A DNA stretch of 64,000 nt, taken from JABCPE02 sp963530295 (GTDB lineage Bacteria; Bacteroidota; Bacteroidia; Flavobacteriales; Weeksellaceae). Each line of letters starts with the position of its first letter. Positions within the stretch are counted from its first letter, which is position 1. The stretch spans positions 62,001 through 126,000 of the forward strand of contig CAUSCF010000001.1 in assembly GCA_963530295.1 (NCBI GenBank), read 5' to 3'. The position numbers and the translations under genes are program-made. This document shows positions 49,402 to 58,240 of this stretch, piece by piece. Under the pieces are notes generated by a model. That model saw only the letters and a program-made list of their open reading frames with translations, made no database searches and was not told where the DNA came from.

Positions 49402-50799
49402 TTAATCTATTTTTGTTTTTGCTACTTGAGCCATTAGTTCTGCTTCCACCACTACATTGTCACCTACATAGCCATACCCCTGCATGTGTACTATTCCTCT
49501 ACGGATAGGAGCTAACAACTCTAATTTAAAGACAAGTGTATCCCCTGGGATTACTTTCTTTTTGAATTTAACATTATCTATTTTCACAAAATATGTAGAA
49601 TAGTTCTCTGGATCTGGGACACTTGACAGCACCAAAATTCCCCCAATCTGTGCCATTGCTTCTATCTGTAAAACTCCTGGCATCACAGGTTCTTTCGGGA
49701 AATGCCCTACAAAGAACGGTTCGTTCATTGTGATGTTTTTCAACCCTACGATATGATTATCTGACAGTTCCAAAATCTTGTCTATTAACAAGAACGGAGG
49801 TCTATGCGGCAATAATCTCATAATGCCATTGATATCATAAATAGGCTCTTTACTCAAATCAAAATTTGGAACATTTTTCTTCTTTTGAGCTTTGTATATT
49901 TTATTTAATTTTTTAGCAAACTCTGTATTTATGTAATGCCCTGGTTTATTAGCAATTACCTTTCCTTTTAATCTTACTCCTGTCAATGCCAAGTCACCGA
50001 TAACATCCAATAATTTATGACGAGCTGCCTCGTTTGGATAATTTAAAGTCAAGTTATTCAAAACTCCATTTGGCTGAATGGAAACATCATCTTTTCCAAA
50101 AGCTTTTTTAAGTTTTTCAGCTGTTTCAGGAGTCAATTCTTTATCTACATAAACAATCGCATTAGAAATATCTCCACCCTTGATTAGACCTGCATCCAAA
50201 AGCATTTCTAATTCATGTAAAAAACTAAATGTTCTAGCAGAAGAAATTTCATTTTTAAAATCAGAAATATTTTTCAAAACAGCATTCTGAGTTCCTAAAA
50301 CATTAGTCCCAAAATCCACCATCGTAGTTACTTCATAGGTATCTGCTGGGATAATAGTAATCTCAGAACCAGTCTGTGGGTCAGTGAAATTAACAACCTC
50401 TGTAACAGCAAAATACTCTCTTGGCTGCTCCTGCTCTACTACTCCTGCTTTCTCTATAGCTTCTACAAAAAACTTGGATGAACCATCCATAATAGGAGGC
50501 TCTGCACTATTCATCTCCAAGACAGCATTATCTACATCCATCCCCACCAACGCCGCCAAAACATGCTCACATGTGTAGATTTTAACTCCTGATTTTTCTA
50601 ATGTAGTTCCTCTATCAGTAGAAACCACATAGTTAGCATCTGCTTCTATTTGTGGATTCCCCTCTAAGTCTGTTCTTACGAACACATACCCTGTATTTTC
50701 CTTAGCAGGTTTGATGGTTAGGGTCACTTCTTTCCCTGTATGAAGACCTATTCCTGATAAGGAAACTTCTCCTTTTAAAGTTTTTTGTTTATCACTCAT
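49402..50799 (-). CDS. Bifunctional LpxC-FabZ: UDP-3-O-acyl-GlcNAc deacetylase / (3R)-hydroxyacyl-ACP dehydratase
   Basis: Fusion of LpxC (about residues 1-310, zinc deacetylase of lipid A synthesis) and FabZ (about 318-465, fatty acid dehydratase) in 465 residues; the fusion is a Bacteroidota trait. LpxC motifs: CEHVLAALVGMDVDNA and the zinc-binding HKLLDVIGDLALTG. FabZ motifs: LPHRPPFLLIDKILE and the catalytic GHFPKEPVMPGVLQIEAMAQ with His and Glu. The start overlaps the stop of lpxD by 8 bases. Coupling the two activities places a fork of lipid A and fatty acid synthesis in one protein. Confidence 0.96.
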   Translation of the reverse strand: MSDKQKTLKGEVSLSGIGLHTGKEVTLTIKPAKENTGYVFVRTDLEGNPQIEADANYVVSTDRGTTLEKSGVKIYTCEHVLAALVGMDVDNAVLEMNSAEPPIMDGSSKFFVEAIEKAGVVEQEQPREYFAVTEVVNFTDPQTGSEITIIPADTYEVTTMVDFGTNVLGTQNAVLKNISDFKNEISSARTFSFLHELEMLLDAGLIKGGDISNAIVYVDKELTPETAEKLKKAFGKDDVSIQPNGVLNNLTLNYPNEAARHKLLDVIGDLALTGVRLKGKVIANKPGHYINTEFAKKLNKIYKAQKKKNVPNFDLSKEPIYDINGIMRLLPHRPPFLLIDKILELSDNHIVGLKNITMNEPFFVGHFPKEPVMPGVLQIEAMAQIGGILVLSSVPDPENYSTYFVKIDNVKFKKKVIPGDTLVFKLELLAPIRRGIVHMQGYGYVGDNVVVEAELMAQVAKTKID

Positions 50800-51823
50800 T
50801 AGTTTTATCTTTTGAGTTATTTTCTAATTGATTTATTCTTTTTACTATTTCTGTCAAGTTTCTGAAATGCACATAGTTTCTTCGGTAATCTCCTGCATCT
50901 ATTGCTGGCGCCCCGTACAGTGCCTCGCCATCTTTTACATTCTTATTTACACCACTCTGCGCTTGTATTTTCACTTGATTTCCTATATTGATATGTCCTA
51001 CAATTCCCACTTGACCACCGATCATATTCCAATTGCCAATGGTAGTAGAACCTGCAATTCCTGCCTGCGCAGCAATCACATTGTTTTTTCCAATTTTCAC
51101 ATTGTGTGCGATTTGGATAAGGTTGTCTATTTTAGTCCCTTCTCCTATAACAGTAGAACCTATGGTAGCTCTGTCAATACTACAGTTAGAGCCTATTTCT
51201 ACATTATTTTCTATGATTACATTTCCCAGCTGTGGTATTTTATCATAACCGTTTGGTGTAGGCTGAAAACCAAATCCATCTCCTCCTACCACAGTATTAG
51301 AATGGACAACACAATTTTCTCCAATGATACAGCCGTCATAGATTTTCGCACCGCTGTCTATTTTAGAGTTTTTACCGATTTTCACATTTTTACCAATGAA
51401 AACCTGAGGAGCAAGCTGGACACCATCGCCAATCGTTGCATTTTCCGAAATATAAGTGAATGCTCCTACATAAACATCCTCACCTAAAACAGCCGTTTTA
51501 TGAATAAAACTCTGCTCTTCTATTCCTTTTTTCTTTTCGGTCATCTGCTGATAAAGGTTCATCAAAACCTGAAATGCAAGATATGCATCTTCCACCTCTA
51601 TGATGACTGGTTTATAATTTTCTTCTTTCAAAAGATTTTTTGAAACAATAAGCACAGAACTCTCCGTAGAGTGTAGAAAATGTGCAAATTTTTCATTCGC
51701 AATAAAAGACAAATGTCCATGCCTTCCCTCTTCTATAGGGGAAAATCCATGAACTTTTATTCCTTGGTCTCCAATTACTTTTCCTTTGATAAGACCAGCA
51801 ATTTCAGCAGCTGTAAACTCCAT
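50792..51823 (-). CDS. lpxD: UDP-3-O-acylglucosamine N-acyltransferase
   Basis: Third lipid A step, N-acylation of UDP-3-O-acylglucosamine with an ACP-bound hydroxyacyl chain. The 343-residue protein has the N-terminal uridine-binding domain (about 1-95), hexapeptide repeats and the catalytic H240 in DNLIQIAHNVKIG, with GGDGFGFQ at about 180-187. The -7 element 8 bases upstream implies a short leader, and this gene starts the lipid A operon. Confidence 0.95.
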   Translation of the reverse strand: MEFTAAEIAGLIKGKVIGDQGIKVHGFSPIEEGRHGHLSFIANEKFAHFLHSTESSVLIVSKNLLKEENYKPVIIEVEDAYLAFQVLMNLYQQMTEKKKGIEEQSFIHKTAVLGEDVYVGAFTYISENATIGDGVQLAPQVFIGKNVKIGKNSKIDSGAKIYDGCIIGENCVVHSNTVVGGDGFGFQPTPNGYDKIPQLGNVIIENNVEIGSNCSIDRATIGSTVIGEGTKIDNLIQIAHNVKIGKNNVIAAQAGIAGSTTIGNWNMIGGQVGIVGHINIGNQVKIQAQSGVNKNVKDGEALYGAPAIDAGDYRRNYVHFRNLTEIVKRINQLENNSKDKTNE

Positions 51824-51830
51824 AATCGTG

Positions 51831-51838
51831 CAAAGATA
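51831..51838 (-). promoter_or_regulatory. Putative -7 promoter element for the lipid A operon
   Basis: Minus-strand TATCTTTG fits TAnnTTTG, only 7 bases before the lpxD ATG, suggesting a leader of a few bases. No -33 box found. Confidence 0.45.
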
Positions 51839-51897
51839 AGAAAAATACTATTAGTATAATAAAAATTTATATTTGTTTATATTTTTATCATCAAAAA

Positions 51898-53112
51898 TCA
51901 TGAAATTTCCTTTGGAAAAGACAAAATATATCTCGTTGTTTTTTCATTAATATTCATTGATAAAATCTGGCTTCCCGCCTGTTCCAATGCCACTTTTTCC
52001 ATGTCATTTCGCAGGAGATAGATAGGCTGTTTGGTTTTATCATAAGGCAGCAGGTTTCTTTCAATATTATCTACGAGTAAATCTCCGTTTTCTATCCCAA
52101 AATGCAAATTCGTTTCCCTTATTTTCTCCCTTACCAAATCATCCGAAAAAGGCGTAGAAGAGTAAATAATTTTAGGAAACTTCCTGTTAATAACCGTTTT
52201 ACAAAGATACGAAAGCACGAAATCTTCATGATTTTTCCATGATTTTATAGCCTGTAACACATCCGTATCATCCAGCTCCATAAATCTCGCTATATCTTCC
52301 TCCGTAGCCTCTATGGAGCTCTCTCTGTACAAGAAATATTTAAGGTTTTCGGAAGCTTCTACTTTCACATTTTGCGAAACCAATGTTTTGGCTCTGTTCA
52401 TTATTTTTATCAATAAATTTTCTGCCAATACTGCTGCTTTATGATAATAAACCTGCCAATACATGAACATTCTCGCCACGAGATAATGCTCAATGGAATA
52501 AATTCCTTTTTCATCCAAAACCAGCTCATCATCAAGGACATTCAGCGTTGATAAAATCCGCTGTGTATTGATATTCCCTTCTGAAACTCCCGTGTAGAAG
52601 CTGTCCCGTTTTAGATAATCGAGCCTGTCCACATCAAGCTGTGAGGAAATCAATTGATTAAAAAATTTACGATGATATTTTCCCTGAAACATCTGTATCG
52701 CAATGGTTAGTTCGCCTGAAAACTCCTCGTTCAGCTGCTCCATCAGAAGAAGGGAAAGTTTTTCGTGATGCCAGTTATCCATCAGTATATTTTCCAAAGC
52801 ATGAGAAAAAGGCCCATGTCCCACATCATGAAGCAGGACAGCCAGCATCGCTCCCTTTTCTTCTTCCGTAGAAATTTTCACACCTTTTTGTTTCAATATT
52901 TCTAATGCATTAAACATCAAATGCATCGCGCCTATCGCATGATGAAAACGAGTGTGGGTAGCTCCTGGGAAAATCAAACTCAGCAATCCCGTCTGAGAAA
53001 TTCTTCTCAATCTCTGGAAACAGCGATGCTCCATGATATCAAAAATAATTTCATACGGGATTTTTATAAATCCATGAACAGGATCATTGATGATTTTCAA
53101 CTTATTAGCCAT
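51898..53112 (-). CDS. HD-domain phosphohydrolase (dGTPase-like)
   Basis: Metal-dependent HD hydrolase of 404 residues, related to dNTP triphosphohydrolases (SAMHD1/YdhJ type). HD motifs: FQRLRRISQTG, GATHTRFHHAIGA, VLLHDVGHGPFSHALE (the HD pair) and QLDVDRLDYLKRDSFYTGV. Possible substrates are dNTPs or oligonucleotides; the exact one is unknown. Commonly found between lpxD and porX in this group of bacteria. Divergent from porX. Confidence 0.9.
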   Translation of the reverse strand: MANKLKIINDPVHGFIKIPYEIIFDIMEHRCFQRLRRISQTGLLSLIFPGATHTRFHHAIGAMHLMFNALEILKQKGVKISTEEEKGAMLAVLLHDVGHGPFSHALENILMDNWHHEKLSLLLMEQLNEEFSGELTIAIQMFQGKYHRKFFNQLISSQLDVDRLDYLKRDSFYTGVSEGNINTQRILSTLNVLDDELVLDEKGIYSIEHYLVARMFMYWQVYYHKAAVLAENLLIKIMNRAKTLVSQNVKVEASENLKYFLYRESSIEATEEDIARFMELDDTDVLQAIKSWKNHEDFVLSYLCKTVINRKFPKIIYSSTPFSDDLVREKIRETNLHFGIENGDLLVDNIERNLLPYDKTKQPIYLLRNDMEKVALEQAGSQILSMNINEKTTRYILSFPKEIS

Positions 53113-53197
53113 AAAAAGATTTTATCGTGTAAAATTATAAAAAAACTTTAACCAAACATTAACATTTCGTTGGTATAATTTTAATATTTTTTCTCCA

Positions 53198-53205
53198 TAC
53201 TTTTG
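53198..53205 (+). promoter_or_regulatory. Putative -7 promoter element for porX
   Basis: TACTTTTG fits TAnnTTTG, 26 bases before the ATG at 53232. A TTG lies 25 bases further upstream, longer than usual. Confidence 0.45.
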
Positions 53206-53231
53206 AAAACAGAAAATTAGTGGAAAAAATT

Positions 53232-54773
53232 ATGTCAAAAATACTTTGGGTAGATGATGAGATAGAGATGCTGAAGCCGCACATTGTTTTCTTGGAAAGC
53301 AAAGGTTACAGCGTTACTCCTATCAACAATGTGAATGAGGCTCTGGAACTGATAGAAGAAAACAGTTTCGCACTCGTTCTTCTTGACGAAAGTATGCCTG
53401 GCATATCTGGCTTAGAAGCCATTCCGATGATTAAAAACTTGGACAGCTCCATCAAAATAGTGATGGTAACAAAAAATGAAGAGGAGCACATCATGGAGCA
53501 GGCCATAGGTTCACAAATTGCAGATTATATTCTAAAACCAGTGAACCCAAATCAAGTTCTACTTTCACTAAAGAAAAATCTTGAACAAGACACTTTGGTA
53601 GAACAGCAGACTATTTCTGAGTACCAGCAGGAGTTCAGAAATCTGAGTATGGAACTTTCCAACCTTCACAACTATGAGGACTGGGCAGAATATTATAAAA
53701 AAATCCTGAATTGGGAGATAAAATTTGATAAGGTTTTTGATAGTGAGTTTTCAGAATTGCTTCAAAATCAAAAAGAAGAAGCAAATATCCAATTTGCTAA
53801 ATTCATAGAAAACAACTATGAACATTGGCTTAACTCAAATGACAAGCCTCTGATGAACCACACCCTTTTCAAGGAAAAAGTAAAACCAGAGATAGAAAAA
53901 GACAAAGTTCTTCTTTTGGTGATAGATAACCTGAGATATGACCAATGGAAAGTAGTAGAGCCACTTTTCACTAAGTTTTATAATAAAACTTCGGAAGAGT
54001 ATCTATACAGCATCTTGCCAACGGCCACTCAGTATGCTAGAAATTCTTTCTTCGCAGGACTACTGCCTTTGGAAATAGAAAAAAGATTTCCAGACAAGTG
54101 GTTCAATGACAATGAAGATGGAAACAAAAATGAATTTGAATTTGATTTCCTAAAAGACCAGATGAAAAGACTCGGTCTGCAAGGAAAAAGTTCAAAATAT
54201 ATTAAAATATTAAATGCTGATTTTGAGCGAAAAATATTAGAAGATTTTAATCAGCACAAAAACAATGATTTATTGGTGATTGTTTATAACTTTATAGACA
54301 TTCTTTCTCACGCGAAAACCGATAATACCATTGTAGATCAGCTAATTAGAGATGATAAAACATTCCGTTCATTAACATACAATTGGTTTGAAAATTCATC
54401 TCTTATCAAAATCATCAAACTGGCAGCAGAGAACGGCTTCAAGCTAGTGATAACTACTGACCATGGAATGATTTATGTAAGAAAACCAAGCAAAGTGGTG
54501 GGTGATAGAGAAACCTCTACCAACATAAGATATAAAACAGGAAAAAGTCTAACCTATGAAGACAAAGATGTCTGGGCGATTACCAATCCTGAAAAACTAT
54601 TCCTTCCGAAAGGGAATGTGAGCAGCAAATATATCTTTGCGAAGAACAATTTATTCTTTGCTTACCCTAAAAACTACAACCATTTTGTAAATTATTATAA
54701 AGACACCTATCAGCACGGAGGGATTTCCCTAGAAGAGATTATCATCCCATTCTGTGTGTTAGAACCAAAGTAG
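53232..54773 (+). CDS. porX: PorX-type response regulator with PglZ effector domain
   Basis: Response regulator controlling type IX secretion genes in Bacteroidota, with PorY as sensor in Porphyromonas. The 513-residue product has a receiver domain (1-120; acidic pocket D8/D9 in WVDDE, phospho-acceptor D52 in LLDESMPG, switch K in YILKPVNPNQ) and a C-terminal PglZ (alkaline phosphatase superfamily) domain (about 200-510) with LLVIDNLRYDQW, VYNFIDILSHAKTDN and TTDHGMIY, which carry metal-binding Asp/His residues; it could hydrolyse phosphodiester-type molecules. Start at 53232 (MSKILWVDDE) is preferred over the GTG at 53220. porY is not in view. Confidence 0.93.
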   Translation: MSKILWVDDEIEMLKPHIVFLESKGYSVTPINNVNEALELIEENSFALVLLDESMPGISGLEAIPMIKNLDSSIKIVMVTKNEEEHIMEQAIGSQIADYILKPVNPNQVLLSLKKNLEQDTLVEQQTISEYQQEFRNLSMELSNLHNYEDWAEYYKKILNWEIKFDKVFDSEFSELLQNQKEEANIQFAKFIENNYEHWLNSNDKPLMNHTLFKEKVKPEIEKDKVLLLVIDNLRYDQWKVVEPLFTKFYNKTSEEYLYSILPTATQYARNSFFAGLLPLEIEKRFPDKWFNDNEDGNKNEFEFDFLKDQMKRLGLQGKSSKYIKILNADFERKILEDFNQHKNNDLLVIVYNFIDILSHAKTDNTIVDQLIRDDKTFRSLTYNWFENSSLIKIIKLAAENGFKLVITTDHGMIYVRKPSKVVGDRETSTNIRYKTGKSLTYEDKDVWAITNPEKLFLPKGNVSSKYIFAKNNLFFAYPKNYNHFVNYYKDTYQHGGISLEEIIIPFCVLEPK

Positions 54774-54810
54774 TTTTAGTTTTTTCATTATATTTTATTT
54801 ATTTTAGACG

Positions 54811-54838
54811 AAATCGGATATCCTTGGATATCCGATTT
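54811..54838. terminator. Terminator between porX and DUF445 gene
   Basis: Perfect 13-bp inverted repeat AAATCGGATATCC/GGATATCCGATTT (54811-54823 and 54826-54838) followed by a T run on plus; lies between convergent genes. Confidence 0.9.
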
Positions 54839-54845
54839 GTTTTTT

Positions 54846-55880
54846 TTATAAAAGCTGTGTAAGAGCATAAATCACCAGACCTACCATACCTCCTACCAAA
54901 GTCCCATTGATTCGGATAAACTGCAAGTCTTTCCCTACTTCCATTTCCAGCTTTTGGCTCAGCTCCTTGCCTTCCCAGTTTTTGACCGTATCACTGATAA
55001 AATCTCCTATTTTGGTTTTATTTCTCAATGCAAATCTATAAGCCGTCTTCTGAAACCAAACATCCAGCTTTTTCTGAAATTCTTCATTGGTTTTAAATTC
55101 GCTAATCTGCTTATTTACATTATCTTGCAGGAGTCTTGTGATTTTATTTTCCCATTCAGAAGAATTCAGTTTTTCAGAAAAATCATAGAGCTGCGCCGTC
55201 ATTTCTCGCCTTACAGAATGCGCCTCATCTCTGGTAATTTTCATTACAAATTCCTGCAAACCATCCACCACCTTTTGCGAAATTGCTTCTCTGATGAAAG
55301 ATGGAATAAGCGGCGGAAACTGATTGTCTATTTCTCTCCGAACCACATTTTGGTTTTCAGAAATATAAACTTCTATTTTCTGGAAAAGTTGGTTAAATAA
55401 TTCCTGATGTTTTCCCTTATCCAAAAATTCTACAAGCATCTGACTGGCTCTCACATTGAGGGACATTCCCTTTATGATGTTTTCTATTTTTTCAGGAGTA
55501 GTTTTTTTGGAAAGCCATTCTACCATATATTTAGATACTTTAATATTTTCAATATGAGAACGAATCTGCTTCGGTTTTAAAAAATTCTCTACAACAAATC
55601 CTCCCAAATTATTCCCAATATCTGCCTTTCGTTCTTCTATCAAATTAGTGTGTGGAATGGGCAGTCCCATTGGCTTTTGGAATAATGCCGTTACCGCAAA
55701 CCAGTCGGCGAGAGCTCCCACCATAGCGGCCTCCGAAAAAGCCTTCACATAACCTATAAAGGACTGTTCAGGATATTTTTTCTGCAAAAATACCATACTT
55801 ATGTAGATTACGAGCATCAAGACAAGAAGCCCTGTCGCCAAATTTTTATGAAATTGTAATTGTTTTTCTCTCTGATTCAT
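54846..55880 (-). CDS. DUF445 membrane protein
   Basis: DUF445 (YjiN-like) protein of 344 residues with an N-terminal membrane helix (about 14-32), the family's ALADWFAVTALFQKPMGLPIPHT-type motif at about 54-77, a long soluble helical middle and a C-terminal hydrophobic helix (ending VIYALTQLL). Function is not known. Separate unit: a terminator of glnN lies between glnN and this gene. Confidence 0.9.
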   Translation of the reverse strand: MNQREKQLQFHKNLATGLLVLMLVIYISMVFLQKKYPEQSFIGYVKAFSEAAMVGALADWFAVTALFQKPMGLPIPHTNLIEERKADIGNNLGGFVVENFLKPKQIRSHIENIKVSKYMVEWLSKKTTPEKIENIIKGMSLNVRASQMLVEFLDKGKHQELFNQLFQKIEVYISENQNVVRREIDNQFPPLIPSFIREAISQKVVDGLQEFVMKITRDEAHSVRREMTAQLYDFSEKLNSSEWENKITRLLQDNVNKQISEFKTNEEFQKKLDVWFQKTAYRFALRNKTKIGDFISDTVKNWEGKELSQKLEMEVGKDLQFIRINGTLVGGMVGLVIYALTQLL

Positions 55881-55904
55881 GTTTTTATATCTTTATTAAA
55901 AAAA

Positions 55905-55928
55905 CTCAGCACAAAATCTTGCACTGAG
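55905..55928 (-). terminator. Terminator behind glnN
   Basis: Minus-strand RNA forms a 10-pair stem (55928-55919 with 55914-55905, including two G-U pairs) and a four-base loop, followed by a run of seven T. Confidence 0.85.
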
Positions 55929-55935
55929 CAGTTAT

Positions 55936-58134
55936 TTATTTCGTAAAGAGCAGTTCGCGGTATTTGGTCATTGGCCAAAGCTCATCATCCACCATCATTT
56001 CTAGTGCGTCTGATGCTTCTCGTATTTTTGAGAAAAGCGGCTTCACTTCTTGACAAAATGCCTCTGCTTGTTTCTGATTGTCCTTTATAGATTGGGCTTT
56101 TTGTTTGGCTTCCAAAAGTTCATCCACGCCTATTTTTATTTGGTGGACATTATGAGAAATCCTCTCTATCAGATTCATCTGCTCTTTCGCCAAAGGCTTA
56201 AAGTCTATTTCACCATAAATTTCTTTCAGACCTTTCACATTGTCTATCAGCCTGTTCTGATATTTCAATGCTGATGGAATGATATGGTTTCTCGCCACAT
56301 CTGCCAACACTTTCGCTTCTATTCCTACAATATTGCTGTATTTCTCTAACTTGATTTCGTTTCTCGCCTCTATTTCACGCTGGGTGTAGATTCCCATTTC
56401 TTCATACATACTGATGAATTTTGGATCTAATTCTCTTTTCAAAGCCTCTGGCGTAGTTTTTAGATTGCTCAGTCCTCGTTTTTTGGCTTCCTTTACCCAA
56501 TCTTCGGAGTAGCCGTCTCCTTCGAACATTATATTTTTAGACTGCTTAATGTATTCTCTCAATACATTAAAAATAGCCTCATCTTTTTTCAGTCCTTTTT
56601 CTTCTATCAAAGCATCAACTTCCTTTTTAAAGACACGAAGCTGTTTTGCCATGATGGAATTCATGATGGTCATCGCCTCTGCACAATTCGCCGAAGAACC
56701 CACCGCTCGTATCTCAAATTTATTCCCAGTGAAAGCAAATGGTGAAGTTCGGTTTCTATCCGTATTATCCAGCAGGATTTCAGGGATTTTGCCGACTACA
56801 TTTAGTTTTAAATCATATTTTTCATCAGCGCTGAGTTTCCCCTCGCTCACTTTTTCCAATTCCTCCAAAACCCCATAAAGCTGAGAACCGATAAACACAG
56901 AAATAATTGCTGGCGGCGCTTCATTCGCTCCGAGACGATAATCATTCCCCGCAGTGGCAATTCCCGCACGAAGAAGGTCTGCATATTCGTTCACCGCTTT
57001 AATCACATTTACAAAAAAGGTCAAAAACTGAAGATTTTTTTTCGGGTTTTTCCCTGGGCTCAGCAGGTTTTCGCCTGTATTGGTAGAGAGCGACCAATTG
57101 TTATGCTTTCCACTTCCATTGACTCCCGCAAATGGCTTTTCATGGAAAAGAATATGAAAGTGGTGCTTGTGCGCTATCCTCGCCATCAAATCCATCAGCA
57201 GTGAATTATGGTCAACCGCCACATTCGCCTCCTCAAACATTGGCGCAAGTTCATATTGATTTGGTGCATTTTCATTATGTCTTGTAGATACTGGAATGCC
57301 CAGTTTCACGCATTCTATCTCTAATTCCTTCATGAAATTCATCACACGAGTAGGAATAGAACCGAAATAATGGTCTTCCAGCTGCTGTCCCTTCGCTGGT
57401 GAGTGCCCTAAAAGGGTTTTTCCTGTCATCAAAAGGTCTGGTCTGGTCTTAAAAAGTGCCGAATCTACAAGGAAATATTCCTGCTCCCAGCCAAGTGTAG
57501 CTGTAACTTTGGTTACATTTTTATCAAAATACTGACAAACCTCCGTAGCCGCCTCATCCACAGCGTGTAACGCTCTCAGAAGCGGAGCTTTGTAGTCCAA
57601 TGTTTCGCCTGTATAGGAAATAAAAATAGATGGGATACAAAGGGTAGTTCCCATGATAAACGCTGGAGAAGTAGGATCCCAAGCGGTATAGCCTCTAGCC
57701 TCAAAGGTATTTCTAATTCCTCCATTAGGAAAAGAAGATGCGTCTGGCTCCTGCTGAATAAGGTTCACTCCGTTAAAGCGCTCCATAGCTTTGCCCTCAC
57801 CTATCGGCGTGAAAAAAGTATCGTGTTTTTCCGCAGTAGTTCCTGTCAATGGCTGGAACCAATGCGTGTAGTGAGTAACACCCTTGGTCATCGCCCAATT
57901 TTTCATGCCGAGAGCTACTTGGTCTGCTACTGACCTTTGGATTTTAGTTCCATTCTTTATGGCATCCATCACGGCTGTGAAGGCTTCTTTGGTCAAAAAC
58001 TCACGCATTTTCTCTTCGGAAAATACATTTTCACAAAATAATTCTGATAATTTGGGCGGAGTTTCCACAAAATTATCTTTTCTATAATTGATAAAAGGCA
58101 ATTTTTCTAACGCACTAAACCTTAATATTGACAT
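55936..58134 (-). CDS. glnN: Glutamine synthetase type III
   Basis: ATP-dependent amidation of glutamate with ammonia, the GSIII (GlnN) type of Bacteroidota, 732 residues. Catalytic-core motifs: WEQEYFLVD, the APNQYELAP active-site region, VNGSGKHNNWSLST (ATP/glutamate binding, about 340-353), and NRTSPFAFTGNKFE. Its ATG at 58134 is preceded by a -7 element and it has a clean terminator, so it appears monocistronic. No nitrogen regulator gene nearby. Confidence 0.97.
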   Translation of the reverse strand: MSILRFSALEKLPFINYRKDNFVETPPKLSELFCENVFSEEKMREFLTKEAFTAVMDAIKNGTKIQRSVADQVALGMKNWAMTKGVTHYTHWFQPLTGTTAEKHDTFFTPIGEGKAMERFNGVNLIQQEPDASSFPNGGIRNTFEARGYTAWDPTSPAFIMGTTLCIPSIFISYTGETLDYKAPLLRALHAVDEAATEVCQYFDKNVTKVTATLGWEQEYFLVDSALFKTRPDLLMTGKTLLGHSPAKGQQLEDHYFGSIPTRVMNFMKELEIECVKLGIPVSTRHNENAPNQYELAPMFEEANVAVDHNSLLMDLMARIAHKHHFHILFHEKPFAGVNGSGKHNNWSLSTNTGENLLSPGKNPKKNLQFLTFFVNVIKAVNEYADLLRAGIATAGNDYRLGANEAPPAIISVFIGSQLYGVLEELEKVSEGKLSADEKYDLKLNVVGKIPEILLDNTDRNRTSPFAFTGNKFEIRAVGSSANCAEAMTIMNSIMAKQLRVFKKEVDALIEEKGLKKDEAIFNVLREYIKQSKNIMFEGDGYSEDWVKEAKKRGLSNLKTTPEALKRELDPKFISMYEEMGIYTQREIEARNEIKLEKYSNIVGIEAKVLADVARNHIIPSALKYQNRLIDNVKGLKEIYGEIDFKPLAKEQMNLIERISHNVHQIKIGVDELLEAKQKAQSIKDNQKQAEAFCQEVKPLFSKIREASDALEMMVDDELWPMTKYRELLFTK

Positions 58135-58154
58135 AAGTATATGTTTTTATAGGG

Positions 58155-58162
58155 CAAAGTTA
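58155..58162 (-). promoter_or_regulatory. Putative -7 promoter element for glnN
   Basis: Minus-strand TAACTTTG fits TAnnTTTG, 20 bases before the glnN ATG; no -33 box found. Confidence 0.5.
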
Positions 58163-58240
58163 ATAAAAATATTATTTTTCTCATTAACACCCCCTAAAAA
58201 AACACCCTTTATAAAAATTTTAGAAAATATTCTTGTTTTT

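Noticed and set aside
53220..53231. GTG start for PorX
   Set aside because: The next ATG at 53232 begins directly at the receiver domain (MSKILWVDDE), as other family members do.
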